From contig PDHQ01000146.1 in NCBI GenBank assembly GCA_003339415.1, positions 1 to 64,000 of the forward strand: a stretch of 64,000 nucleotides of DNA, written 5' to 3'. A model generated the notes under the pieces. It searched no databases, had not been told where the DNA came from, and saw nothing but the letters and a program-made list of their open reading frames with translations. Shown here in pieces: positions 14,901 to 27,638 of this stretch. A program made the translations under genes and the position numbers. Source of the DNA: Ophiocordyceps camponoti-saundersi (nom. inval.) (taxonomy: Eukaryota > Ascomycota > Sordariomycetes > Hypocreales > Ophiocordycipitaceae). Each line of letters begins with the position of its first letter. The first letter of the stretch is position 1.

Positions 14901-16262
14901 TTTAATAAGAGTATTTATCTCTACTATTATTATTATTATTATTATCGCTATTATTATTTTTACCGCTATCTTTTTTACTACTTTACTTTTTACTTTACTT
15001 ATTTTAATAATTATCTTACTACTTATAACGGGTATTTTAAAATATAGCGGGATTAGTATATATAACTTATAAGGAGGAGGATTAGTAATTATAGCTATAA
15101 GAAAAGTAAATAAGGCGGCTATTAAAATAGCCGCCCTTATTAAGGCGCTAGCTTTAGTTAATATTATTATTATAATAAGTTAAAGCTTTAATATTTTTTT
15201 TTAGCTTTAAGTATAATATAAGTTAGCTTAAAGTTACTTTTATTATTTATTATTAGCTAGCTTTAAACTCCGCTTTACTTTACTTTACTTTATATTTACT
15301 TATAAGCTATTTAGTTATCCTCTTTCGCTAATATATCTTACTACCTTTATAGCTATAGCGCGTAATTTATCTAAATAAATTTATAACTTAGTTAGCACCT
15401 AAGCTTTAACTTTAACTTTACCTCTAATTTCGCTTTTAGCTTTACTTACTTTATAATATTTATATTAAGCTTTTATATAATTATAATAATTAGCTAACTA
15501 AAAGCTTATATATTTTATTAGCTTTATATATAATTATATAATATAATATTATTTATTTTATTATTTTTAATATAAAACCTTATATTTAGCTAATTAAGCT
15601 ATATATATAATATAAAAAATATTATAAAATTCTCTATAAATAATTTTAAATATTATAATATTATTATTTTATTAGCATATAGCTATATAATTATTATTAT
15701 TATTATATTATTATAAAAGTTAAAAAAAGGGGAAAAGTTAAAAAAGGGGGTTAAAAATATACTTTTTTTTAAAAATAATAAAAAGAAAAAAAAGAAAAAA
15801 AAAAAAAGTAAAAAAGAAAAAGATATATTTTCCCCTTTTTTTAATTACTAATAGATAATAAAATAGCTACCTTATTACTTTACCTTACCCCCCCTCGGAC
15901 TTTCCTTCCTCCGCCCCGCGTTATACCGCCTCGCTTTATACCGCCTTATACCGCCCTATACCGCCCCGTACCGCCCCGCGCTACGCTATACCGCCCCGCT
16001 CTTTCCGCCTTATACCTTATAAACTTTCTTTTTCTCCGCACTCCCCTCCTTACCTTACTTTTCTTATATTATTCGAAACTACCCCTAAGTAATAAGCTTA
16101 TTATATTATATTATTATTAGCTACCGCTATACTTTTATATAAATATATAGTAAGCTTTTTTTTATAGTTAAGGGGCTTTACTTTATTTTAGGGGATTTTT
16201 CTTACTTAATATATTATAAAGGCTTTAGATATTATAAAAGCCCTTAGTATATAAATAAATAA
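8987..16262 (+). mobile_element. Tad-like LINE, copy 1, heavily RIP-mutated
   Basis: 7276 bp inserted in GA with a 14-bp TSD aatatatataaatt (8973-8986 and 16263-16276) and an ataaataaata-type 3' tail. An AP-endonuclease block corresponding to GDFNAHHP lies at about 11052-11082. A reverse-transcriptase F-x-DD block, mutated to F-x-DN by TpG-to-TpA change, lies at about 12672-12695. The order endonuclease, reverse transcriptase, 3' tail fits the Tad/LINE class. The 3' region (14.2-16.2 kb) has C/T-rich low-complexity sequence, ATT repeats and a GC minisatellite. No intact frame remains. Confidence 0.85.
15903..16015. repeat. GC-rich 10-bp minisatellite in the LINE 3' region, copy 1
   Basis: Degenerate tandem units of the type taccgcccta/ccgccccgta. 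The same array occurs in the other two LINE copies. It contains essentially no CpA or TpG, so it offers few RIP targets and stands out as GC-rich. Confidence 0.75.
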
Positions 16263-19200
16263 AATATATATAAATTAATAATAAGGGTATATTATAAAGT
16301 AGCGGGAGTAATAATAGCTAAGCTAAATAGTTTATATAAACTAATAAGCGCTATAAATATTTAATATAAAATATTATTATATTTCTTATTTTTATATTTA
16401 TATATATTAATATTAATTTAGCGGTTTATAATATAAATAGCTTATTTATTATACTATTAGTTAAAGATTTAACTTTAGTAATCTTTTTACTATTAAAAAA
16501 AGGCTTTATATCATATTATAAAAAAATTAAGCTTAAAAGTAAATATATTCTATTATTATTATTATTATTAATAATATTATATTATTATTATAAATATATT
16601 ATAAGTTAAGATATAAGAGGCAGGGATAATAATTATATTATTAGCGATAAAACTAAGCGTAAAGAAGTGCTATTAGTTAAGTATAATAAGGGCGTAAAAA
16701 TTTATTATTAAGTATAAAATAATATAAGCTATAGCTAATATAGCTTATAAGTAATTAATATAAATAATAAACTTAGGCGTTAAGTAAGCGCGGCGCCTAG
16801 GGACTTTTTCGGTATAAGTATAAGTAAGTAAGGCGATAGCTTATCTTTCTTTAACTATTATATATAAATCTTATAAGGCCTAATATAAGCGTATATTTAT
16901 AGCGAATAAGTGCTTTTCCTAAAAGTACTATTTTCGCTATAATTTATACGCCTTATAAGCCGCCTTATAGCTTTATTAGTAAGTAAATACACTATAAAGG
17001 GAAACTTAGATAATAAAAATATTATTATATTATAAGAGGTAGAATATTTATATATACTTTATATTATTAATAACTTTTTCACGACTTTAAACGATCGGGG
17101 TCCCTATTCGTTCTTAACGCTATAATATTACGAGAATTTAGTGCTTTCTGCCTCTTAAAGTCTAACTCCGCTAAGGGAATAGCCCTAAACGCGGGGTCGC
17201 GGGGCGGCCCGCCTCTTAGTCCGCTATTAGTGCCGATAATACTCGATAGCGGAACCCGGGGGCTTAACTAATTCCGATAATATTTATATATAGGTAAAAG
17301 TTAATATAATATAGCTACTAACTTTAATAACTTATTTATCGATATTTTTCGGACCTTAATAAATTTTATTTTAAAATCTATATACGAAAAACTTATTAGG
17401 GTAATTTTTATATAAAATTTTCGCCCTATATAAAATATCTTTAATATAACGTTTATTAAGCTTTAATAGCGCTAATAAGCTTCTAAGAATTTATCTAGCT
17501 TACTTATTATTATCTCCTACGCTATCTTAAAGTTAGTTAAAGCTACCTTTTATAAGGTAATAGGTAAGGAGTTAAACTCCGCTCTTAAAGTTCTAACCTA
17601 AGCTAGTATAATTATAAGCTCCGCCCCGAACTCCGCCCCCTCCGTAGCGCCCCTTATATACTTAATTCCGGCGAAAATAGAGAGGGAGGTACTTATATTA
17701 GTAAAAGATATTCTAATAGTTAAGAGAGTTCTAGCGCCTACTCCCTAAGAGGTTATCCGGAAAATTAATAAAGCTATAAGTTATTTTATAATAGTTACTA
17801 TATATTAATTTCTTAGCAGAGACCTTATAATTATTTTTAACTTAAAATATAAAGATTTTATTTTAAAAGATAAGTAAGTAGCTTAGGCTTTTAAAGCGGA
17901 GGCTAAGTATATACGCTAAACTTATACTATTATTATTAAGAGTATTTAGACCTTAATAGCTAACCGTAACCGTAACGCGCTACTTAATAATATTAAGAAG
18001 ATAAATAAAGTTAATATAATCTAAGTAAAAGTATTTTAACTTTAATATACTTTTAGCGAAGATATTTTATAAACTTATCTTATTATAAGCTTAGATAGCG
18101 TAGAAAATATAAATAAGCTTTACTTAAATAGAATAGTTATAAATATAAAGATAATTTATTATAAACTTTATAAGGATTTTATATACTTTAAGTAATATTA
18201 TAAATATTTCTAATTTAAATATATTACTAAGTATTACTAAGAGCCCCTTTAATATAAATATTATATAGCTACCTTATATAATAGCGGAGAAGAAAACTAC
18301 CTTATATAGAAAAAAGAGAGACCCCGCTATTATATTTTATATAAAAGTATATACTCCGTATAGTCGAAAGATTACCTAGAGTCTTAGAAATAGTAAAGCC
18401 GCGCTAAGTTTAGCTTCCCTAATAAACCTTACCTTTTCTAATTATTATAATCTGCTTAACCTCTAGCCTTTACTTAGCGGTAACTTTATAAAAATAGCGA
18501 AAACTTTATTATTATCTCCTTAAGGAAATAAGCGTATTATAAATTCCTTAAAAATATACCTTAGCGCTTTTTTTATAATACGCTACTTACTTAAGTTTCC
18601 CCGAAAAGCTCCTAACTTAATAATACTTATAATAGCTATAAGCTATATAATAAACTCCGTAACTTATAACTAGCTTTATAATAGTCCTAAGTAGAGTTTA
18701 TATTTATAAATTTTACGCTATTAAAATAATTATAAATAACTATTCTTAATATTTAATTTTTATAAAAATTATAACCTTATTATAAAATATATAAAAGATT
18801 AATTACTTTATTTAGCTTACTTTATTTAATAAAGAAAATTATAATATTATTATTATATAAAAATTCTAGCTTAATATATATAATTATTTTCCGCTTTTAA
18901 AACTTACTTTTTATTACCTTATTTAAAGTAAAGGTAAAGCTCTCCTTTATATATATAAATAATATAAAATTTATAATTAAAACCTTATAATAAAGCCTAA
19001 CTTTATTAAAATATCTTTTTATAATAAACTTTAAGTATTTATAATCTATTTCCCGCCGCTTAGAATATATATTAGATTTCTCTTACGCTTATTACCCCCT
19101 CCTCCCTCTTTATATTTCGCCTCTAACTCCGCTCCGCTAATTATCTTCGGCGATTTTAACGCTTATTATCCCTCCTAAGACCTTTACGATTATACCTCCC

Positions 19201-22200
19201 CTTACTCCGCGAAGCTTCTCTCCGCTTTTTACTAACTTTACCTCGAACTTTTTACCTCTTTTTACGAGATTATTTAAAAGGTATATAAGCGGAGGATTAG
19301 TATTATTAACTTAATTTAAAATACGCTTAACTATTTCCTTATATATCTTAGCTTAAATTTTAATTTTTTTAGCTTTAATTATATCTCTTAATTTATATTT
19401 TTTATAACCTCTCCTTTTTCGAATTTTATACTAATATTACGCTAGAAATATTTTAACTTTAATATCTTATAAATAAAAATAAAAAATTAACTTTTACTTT
19501 CTACTATTTAAGTAAAATTTATAGTAAATATTAAGAAGTTAATAATATAGCTATATAAGTAATTAAATATTATAGCTAGCTTAATAGTTCCGAAATTATT
19601 TTAGCGATATAATCTTTATTTATATTTATAATAAATTTTAAAAATTATCTCCGTAATCTTAAATATAAAGCGTGCTAGGTAATATTAGCAGGCGTAGCTA
19701 AACTTTAATTATTAGTAAGCGTATTAAGACGCTATAATATAATAAAAATCGTTTATTAAAAAAGTAAAAAGGGATAACTAAAGATAATTTCTCGCTTTCG
19801 TAAGCGGCGATTTTAGTATTATATAGTTTATAGCTTAGTAAGTAAGATTTTATAGCTAAGCTTCTCCGAAATTTATATATACTTCTCCTTTTTAATAAGA
19901 TATAAACTCCGCTTTTTAATTATCTTTTTTTAAAAAATTAGAGCTCCTAGCTTATAAGTTCTTTCCCTATCCCTCGAAAAATACCCCGCACCTCCCTATC
20001 CTTAACTTTTTCCTCTTAATAGATATTTCCTCTTAAGTTACTAAAAATAAAGTCCGCTCCGCTTTCTTTAATATTATATTATAAAAATCCGCTAAGCTTA
20101 ATAATATCTTTATTAGCTTTCTAAAAAGTTATAATTAACCCCTTATAATAATTTTAATAAAGCTTTTTTAAAAATATATTACTTATAGATATTTCCTTAT
20201 TTAATATTAGACTTTTAATATTACGGTTTTCCGGAAAATAAGTAAAAATTTAAAAGTTTATTAAACTTTAAGTAGCTATTATCTTATTTTTCTTTTTAAT
20301 ACCGTAAATAAGATTTTTAAAATTATAATTATAAAGAAGATATCTTATATAGCGGAGTTTATAAGAGTCTTACCGTAAAGTTAGATAGGTAACTATCTTA
20401 ACTAGTTTACTAATAGCGCCTTACTTTTTCTAATAAAGTTTATTTATATTACTTAAAGCTTTTAAAGCTCCGCTTTTTTCCTAATATTAAATATAATAAG
20501 CGCTTTTAACTATATCTTATACTCTAAGCTAATAGAAATCCTTAATTTTCTTAGCTTCCTTAGATAGACTATAGCTTTCCTCCGCTTTTACCTCTCTAAT
20601 TATACCTCCCGCCTAAAAATTAATAGTAAACTATTAGACTTTTTCCCTATCTTTATTAGAGTTTTTTAGGGCTCCTTACTCTTTTTAGTACTATTTATCT
20701 TATATATTTTATCTTTTTATAAACGCTTAGAATAAGCGATTAATATATTCGCTATTAAATTTACGGATAATATTAATATTTTTAGTATTAAGCGTACCTT
20801 TACTTAAGTCCGCTACTAGCTTAAATAAGCTTAAGGTATTTACTAGGACTAAATAACGGAGTATAAAATAACTTTTTAGCTACTTAAGAGTAAGCTTTTT
20901 TATTTTACGAAAGCTTATTTCGCTAATATAACTCCGCTAATCCTTAATAAGATTATTATTTAACTTATATAAAAAGTATATATATTTAAGGTTTAGATTT
21001 ATTATAAGCTTTAATAAAAACCTTACCTCCGCTATTTTATAAAGAAGCTTAATTACTAATAGCTAGCTTTAACTAAATTTATATTATTTACTTAAGGCTT
21101 TTTACTTTTTTAAGTAAGGGAAGTTTATATTAAGGTTATTAAGTTCGCTATTACTTTTAGCGCTATAATTTACTTTATTCTAACCCCGCTAAGTAATAAA
21201 CTTAAAAGCTTTATTTTTTAATAATTAGCTATAACTTAATTTAAATACCTTTATATTATTTTTAAAATATATTAAGCTACCCTTTCTTATTATATTAAGT
21301 TTAAGTTCTTTATCCCCCTTATTAATATTTACCTATCTTACCGCGCTACTTATAGCTACTAACTTTTTTATATTAAAAAACCCGTAGCTTATATCTACTC
21401 CGCTTTAAAAAAAATCTCTATATATTTCCGCTAATAATATAGAAGTTAGCCCCGCCTTACTTACGTCCCCCTTAAATCCCTCTAATCCTTTTTTACTATT
21501 TAGGTGCGGACTCCGAATATCTCCTCTTAGTCCCTTAAAACTCTAAAAGCCCGCCTTTACGAAAAGTAATAGCTTTACTAAAACTCTAAGAAAAGAAGGC
21601 TCCGAAAATATAGCTAATTCTTTAGATACTTTACTAATAAATTACCTTAATTAAAACTTAATAATACCTTATAAATTTATTAAGGTTTTCTAAAATTTCT
21701 TAATAGCGCCCTAACTTAGCTTTATAATAGTAAAATTAGCTTTAATAAGTTTTTTTATATTTTTAATATTCTTATAATTTTAACTTTTTATTATTTTTAT
21801 AATAGCGAAGAAGATAAGATAGCGGCTTACTTTATTTTATAATATAAGCTTACTATTTATAAAAAAACGCTTTTACTTATATTTCTTATAAGTTTAATTT
21901 AAGATTATAAAGATTTTAATAAGGCTTTTAGTTATAAGGCTATTATAAGCCCTCTCGCTTTATAATTTATTTACTTATAACACTTTCGCTAGTTTAACTT
22001 TTTTTTATTATTTTATAATACTTAAATATATTAAAATACTTAAGCGTAAAGTTTAAGCGTAAAGGATAATTTTTAATATTTTTATTATATAACTATTATT
22101 ATTTATTTACCTTATACCCCGCTTTTACCTCCGCCCCCCGCTTCGCTTAGCCCTACTTAGCTTATTTAGCTTTTTTACCCTTTTTCCTACCTTACCCTTC

Positions 22201-23282
22201 GCTTTATTTTTTACGCTTAATAATACCTCCGATATTTATAAGCTTATCCTCTAAGCTATTATTATTACTCTCCGCTACGCGCTTTAACGCTACTAATATA
22301 AACTCCGTAAGAGAACGCTTTAATATTTAAATAAAATCTAGCTTAGGCTTTAGCTTTATTACTCCCCCGCCCCCCTCCTTTATACCTCCTATTACCTCCG
22401 CTTCGCTTACTTTCTCCTCCGCTTTACTTACCCCCTTAACTTTATCCGCCCTCTCCTTATTATTTCTAATTATTACCTAATCTAACTCGCTTCTTAATAT
22501 CGATATAATAATAATTAAAATCTAAGCTATTATTTTATCCTCCTCCGCCTCTAATTTCTTTTTTAGCTTTAGCTCCCGCTCCGCTTTTAAGTAATTTAAA
22601 TTAAAAATATACTAAAGCTTAAAAATATTTTTTAAAATATATTTAAATTAGTTAATTTTAATATAATCTATTACCGCTTAATTAAAGTTATTTTAAACTT
22701 AATTAATATTATATATTATATTATATATAAAAGATTAGAGGTTTTATACCTCCGCTTATATTTTTAACTAAAATTCCTATAAAAACCTTATAATATAGTC
22801 TTTTTAAGCGGTAATAATAATAATAATAATAATAATTATTATTATTATAAGTATTACTTTCCTTACCTTTATTATAAACTTTATTATTATTATTATAATT
22901 ATTATTAACTAAGCTAGCGCTTTCGCTACCGCGCTTTCTACTACCGCCTCCGCTTCCTCCTCCGCGTCCGCTATTACCGCTTACTCCGCTTACGGTCTAA
23001 TTACTATATCTATTACCGCCGCTATTACTATTATCGCTCTACCCCCCTCTCCGCCTCTTACTTTACTTATACCGATAATTATCTATTTACTTAATATTTT
23101 AAAGTAAGCTAATATTAATATATAAAACTCCTAAGAAAAAATATTAGTAATTATTATAATAGGAGTAATATTAAGGGCAGCCGCTAAAATAGCTAACCTC
23201 GCTAAGGCGCTTATTTATATTATTATTATTATTATATTAAGTTAAAGCTTTAACGTTTTATTTCGCTTTTATATATTATATA

Positions 23283-25162
23283 AGTATAAAAAGATAACTT
23301 TTATATATTTTACGAATCCCGCGCTTATAGCGACGCGGATATAAACTACTTATTCTTATATTATAAGCGGACTCCGCTCTTTCCGTTACCTTATAGCGAT
23401 AGCTTTAAGCTACGCTTAAAGTAACTTTAGGGGGGAGGGTAATATTATATAGGTTAATCGTAACCGCGAAAATTTTTTACCTAAAATATAGCTTTACTTC
23501 GAATTATAGTAAACTTAAACTTAAGGGTTTATTATACTTTTTACCTTATTAGAAGCTAAAGCGAGTATTAGTAAAATTATTTCGAGGGACGCCTTAGTCT
23601 CCGTATAAGTAATTATCGAATAAATAATAAAGTCTAAAAAGGTCTAAGGAGGCGCCCCCCTTACTTTAACTTTATTAATTAATAGTATTTTTTTAGCTAT
23701 TATAGCTATAATTTCCTCTTTTTTTTATAGCTTTAAAAGAAGCGGAACTCCTCTAATATAAGCTATAATTATAGCTAAAGCGCTAAAGAAAACTATTAAA
23801 AAATAAGTTCCTAAGTAATATAAGCGTTAGCTTATAATTTACTTTAATTTTATTACTATTTTACTTTAAGTCTAAGGCCTTAAAGTAATTATAATAAATA
23901 TTAACTATAAACTCCGTAAATAAGGCTAAGCTTTTATAATAAGGAAACTACCTAGCGGTAATATTATAGTAATATTTTAAGATATTATTTATAAGCTTTA
24001 ATTTAATTTAAGGTAGCTCCGTACCGCTTTTAAAAAAAAGGTACGCTTAATTAGTAAAGGTTATACTCTTATCGTAAAAAAGGTACTAGCGTAAGCCTTA
24101 TAGTAAGGTAGTAAGGAAACTTTTTAAAAAAAGATTAAGTTATCGAATAAGGTTTTAATAATATAATTATATATAAAAAGATATTATTTAAGAACTTAGC
24201 GGAGTTCCCTTATAATTATTATCGATAGCGTAATAAATATAAATTAAATTTATAATAAAAGTATAGTAATATAAGTAGAGATTTTTAACGCGGAACTTTA
24301 TAAGCTAAAAGTCTAACCTTAATAATACTTTAAGTATTATTAGCTTAGATATATTATTAAATATTATATAGCGAAGTTATAATATAGCTAATATTTCGCT
24401 TTTTCGTACGCGGAGGGTAAGTTAACTTACCTTATAGCGTATAAAAAAAGACTATATTATTACCTTTTTTATTAAGGGATTTACCTTAAGTAAAGTTAAC
24501 TTTACCTTAAAATAAAAGCGGCGTAAGATTAGGCGAAGGATACTTATATTTCCTAACCTTAAAGATTTATAGATTAAAACTCTATATATACCGCCCCTCC
24601 TCCCCCTTTAGCGCTAACTAAAGTCTAGTAATAGCTAGGGCGGAAACGCTAAAAAGCGAATATAATAGCTTTACCTCTAACCCCCTCTCTAAACTTATCC
24701 GTAGCTCCGCTATAATAATTAAGCCGCTTTTTAAAACTAGCTATTATAAAATTTATTATAAGCTAGTAAAACTTTTATATATTCCTTAATCGCGTTAATA
24801 AAGCTTTAATTAAATAAATTATTTAAGATATTATAATTAAGCGCGGAGATTTAATTTATAGTAACGATAATATTTAAGAAAATAAGTAGCTATATAGACT
24901 CCGTATTAAACCCGGACTACGCGTACTTTTATTACCGCGGACTCCGCTTTAAAGGAAATATTAGCTTCCTAATTACTTATTATTATTAGACCTATTTAAA
25001 ATATAAAGTACTAGGTGCGAACCTAGTCCGGCCTTAAGCTAAGGTAATACTTAAGGGGAGGGTTTTACTTTAAATTCTCTAATTTTTCCTATTTCTAAAA
25101 TATATATAGAATAGTTTTAAGCTATATTAAGTATACTAGCGTATAAATATTATTATTATTAT
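23283..25162 (+). mobile_element. Element E, copy 1: unclassified 1.88-kb retroposon-like element
   Basis: 1880 bp inside LINE copy 2, flanked by a 16-bp duplication tatatattatataagt (23267-23282 and 25163-25178). It ends in a TAT/ATT run. A long TSD plus a simple-repeat tail suggests target-primed retroposition, but I recognise no coding motif and no terminal inverted repeat. The same sequence recurs at 44071-51905 with a shared 5' end, so this is probably a full-length unit. A DNA transposon cannot be excluded. Confidence 0.65.
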
Positions 25163-25854
25163 TATATATTATATAAGTTAATTTAAATTCTCTCTTATTA
25201 CTTATTATTAGCTATATCTAAAACTCTACTCCGCTCCGCTCTGCTTTACTTTATATTTACTAATAAGCTACTTAGCTATCCTCCTTTACTAATATATTAC
25301 GCTGCTTTTATTATAGCGGTATATAACTTTTTTAAATATATTTATAATTTAGTTAGTACTCTAAGCTTTAACTTTAGCTTAATTTTTAGTATTATTTACT
25401 TTTTAATATTTATACTAAGCCTTAATATAATTATAATAATTAGCTAATTATAAGCTTATATATTTTATTAGCTTTATATATAACTAGCGCTATATAATAT
25501 TACTTACCTTATTATTTTTAATATAAAACTTTATAGTTAGCTAATTAAGCTATATATATAATATAAAGAAAGTTATAAAGCTTACTACGGATAATCTTAA
25601 ATATATTTATTATTATTATTTTATTAATATAGCTACGTAACCTTTTTACTTTCCTTTTATTATAAAAGTTAAAAAGAAAAGTTAAAAGAGGGGGTTAGAA
25701 ACGTACTTTCTTCTAAAAATAATAAAAAGAAGAAAAAGAGGAAAGGAAAAAGGAGATAGAAAAGAAAAAAATATAGCCCCCCCCCCTTTAATTACTAATA
25801 TATAATAAAGCGGCTACTTTACTACTTTACCTTACCCCCCCTCGGATTTTCCTT

Positions 25855-25950
25855 CCTCCGCCCCGCCCCGTACCGCCTTACCTTATACCGCCCTATATTA
25901 CCCCGCACCGCCCCGCGCTACGCTACTACGTTATTCCGCCCCGCTTTTTC
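25855..25950. repeat. GC-rich 10-bp minisatellite in the LINE 3' region, copy 2
   Basis: Same ccgccccgta/taccgcccta units as at 15903-16015, with a different number and order of variants. Confidence 0.72.
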
Positions 25951-26619
25951 TGCCCTATATTTTACGGACTTTCCTTTCTCCGCCCTCCCCTCCTTACCTT
26001 ACTTTCTTATATTATCTAAGATTACCTTTAGGTAATAGGCTTATTATATTATACCGCTATTAACTACCGCTATACCCTTATATAAGCGTATAGTAAGCTT
26101 TTCCTTTATAGTTAGGGGGTTTTGCCTTATTTTAGGGGATTTTTCTTACTTAATATATTATAGAAGCTTTAGATATTATAAAGGCCCTTAGTATATAAAT
26201 AATAATAATATATATACTTTATATTTAAAACTTTTATAATAGCTATAATATTAATTATTTCTTTATTATATAAGATAATAATTATAGCTAATTAAATAAT
26301 ATATTAATAAGGTAAAAAAATAACTTAATAAGTATAAAAAGCTTAAAAGATAATAATAATAAAAAAGAATAATAATAATAATAGAAAAAATAAAGATAAT
26401 AATATAAAAAGATAATAATAAGAATATAATAAGAAGCTAATAAACTAATAAGTATAAATAAAAAAATTACTTAGCGAGAAAAATAATATAACTAGCTTAA
26501 AGAAAAAAAAGAAAAAAAAAGAAAGAAAAATTTTCTATATAAGAGATATTTTAGCTTATACCTTATATATATATATATATTATAGCTAGAAATACTTTTT
26601 TCCCTTAAGTAGCAGGGTA

Positions 26620-26868
26620 TATAAAAGATTTAAGCTACGCCTAAATAGTTAAATTATATAAAGGTGCTTAGTTAAGTCTACGTATATAATAGGCGCGGGG
26701 TATATATAAGCGTATATAATTAGTTAGCGCTATACGCGGGCCGCGCGCGGGCTATATATAAACTATAACCTTAAGTATATATATTATATATACCTTAGAA
26801 CCTCTTAAGTTAATTTATATTAATAAAGTTAGCTTTATATAAAAGTATTAAAGTATTAAACTTTAATA
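26620..26868 (+). repeat. 3' LTR of nested GA
   Basis: Partner of the LTR at 1720. It is preceded by a purine-rich stretch (gtagcaggg) and followed by the TSD copy attag, after which GB sequence resumes. Confidence 0.87.
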
Positions 26869-27638
26869 ATTAGATAATAAACTTATTTTATATTAATTAT
26901 TTTTAAAAAGTAATTATAAATTCCTTACTTAAATAAAAGATACTTTTTATTAAGCTAAAAAATATTAATAATATATTAAAATAAAAAGTTAACTAAATTT
27001 TTTAATTTTATATTCTAAAATACCGCTATTAGTTAAAATATTAAGTTTATTAATATAATTATAATTTTAATAAAATATAATATTTTATTAAGAATTTCTA
27101 TTATATATTAATAGCTTTTAAGGAATTCTATAATTATTTCCTAAATATTATTAGCTTACTTATAAATCTCTAACGCTAAATTAAAAACGCTATAATAAAC
27201 TATAATTATAAAAATAATAATTAAAATAATATTATAATTTCCTTAAATAATCCTTTATATAATAAATATTATTAATTTTAATAAATATATTAAAACTTTT
27301 ATTAAAAGATAATATTACGCGCTAATATTTATAAAGATTTCCCCTAAATATTTTATAATAATTTCTAAAGATTTTTAATTATAATTATATAATTTATAAA
27401 AACTTTATTATAAAATAACTTAGAAAAAACCTTAGGGGAAATTATTAGGAAATATAATTATTTTTTTATTAAGATTTTACTATACCCTCTCCTATTTTTA
27501 TTAATATATACTTATATATATTTTACGAGGATTTTGCTTATAAGAGTTTTTCCTCTTTTTCTTTCCTTTCTCCTTAGCTTAGAATCTTTATTTATAATGC
27601 TAATATTATTATCTACTTAATATAGCCTGGCTATAATA
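26869..27638 (+). mobile_element. GB Gypsy-type remnant, right half with 3' LTR
   Basis: Continues the fragment at 1260-1719 after the GA insertion: 26874-27312 is collinear with 59056-59499 of the full GB. The 3' LTR spans 27313-27638, beginning tattacgcgcta and ending ctataata. It is about 326 bp against 316 in the full copy, apparently because of a small insertion near 27370. Confidence 0.85.

Larger units (their letters stand above)
17066..26208 (+). mobile_element. Tad-like LINE, copy 2, less mutated and split by element E
   Basis: Same family as copy 1, inserted further along the same GA element with a 17-bp TSD tatatatactttatatt (17049-17065 and 26209-26225). The endonuclease block is better preserved (ttcggcgattttaacgct, about 19145-19162). 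The reverse-transcriptase block tttacggataatattaat lies near 20759-20780. Element E occupies 23283-25162; without E and its TSD the LINE is about 7.25 kb, matching copy 1. The first 250 bp are clearly GC-richer than in copy 1, so this copy carries fewer RIP changes there. Confidence 0.85.
1720..26868 (+). mobile_element. GA Gypsy-type LTR retrotransposon, RIP-mutated, split by three nested insertions
   Basis: LTRs of about 249 bp lie at 1720-1968 and 26620-26868, starting tataaagg/tataaaag and ending ctttaata. The flanks are attaa (1715-1719) and attag (26869-26873), a 5-bp TSD with one G-to-A change. The interior matches the intact GA at 37107-44032. A Gypsy reverse-transcriptase YLDD-type block is visible at about 6031-6055 (tttagataatatcttta). 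It is interrupted by a TRIM at 2708 and LINEs at 8987 and 17066. Removing these with their TSDs leaves about 6915 bp, against 6926 bp for the uninterrupted copy. No open frame survives. Confidence 0.9.

Noticed and set aside
23283..25162. Fot1/pogo-type DNA transposon on the basis of length near 1.9 kb
   Set aside because: No terminal inverted repeats were found, and the 16-bp flanking duplication does not fit the TA duplication of that class.
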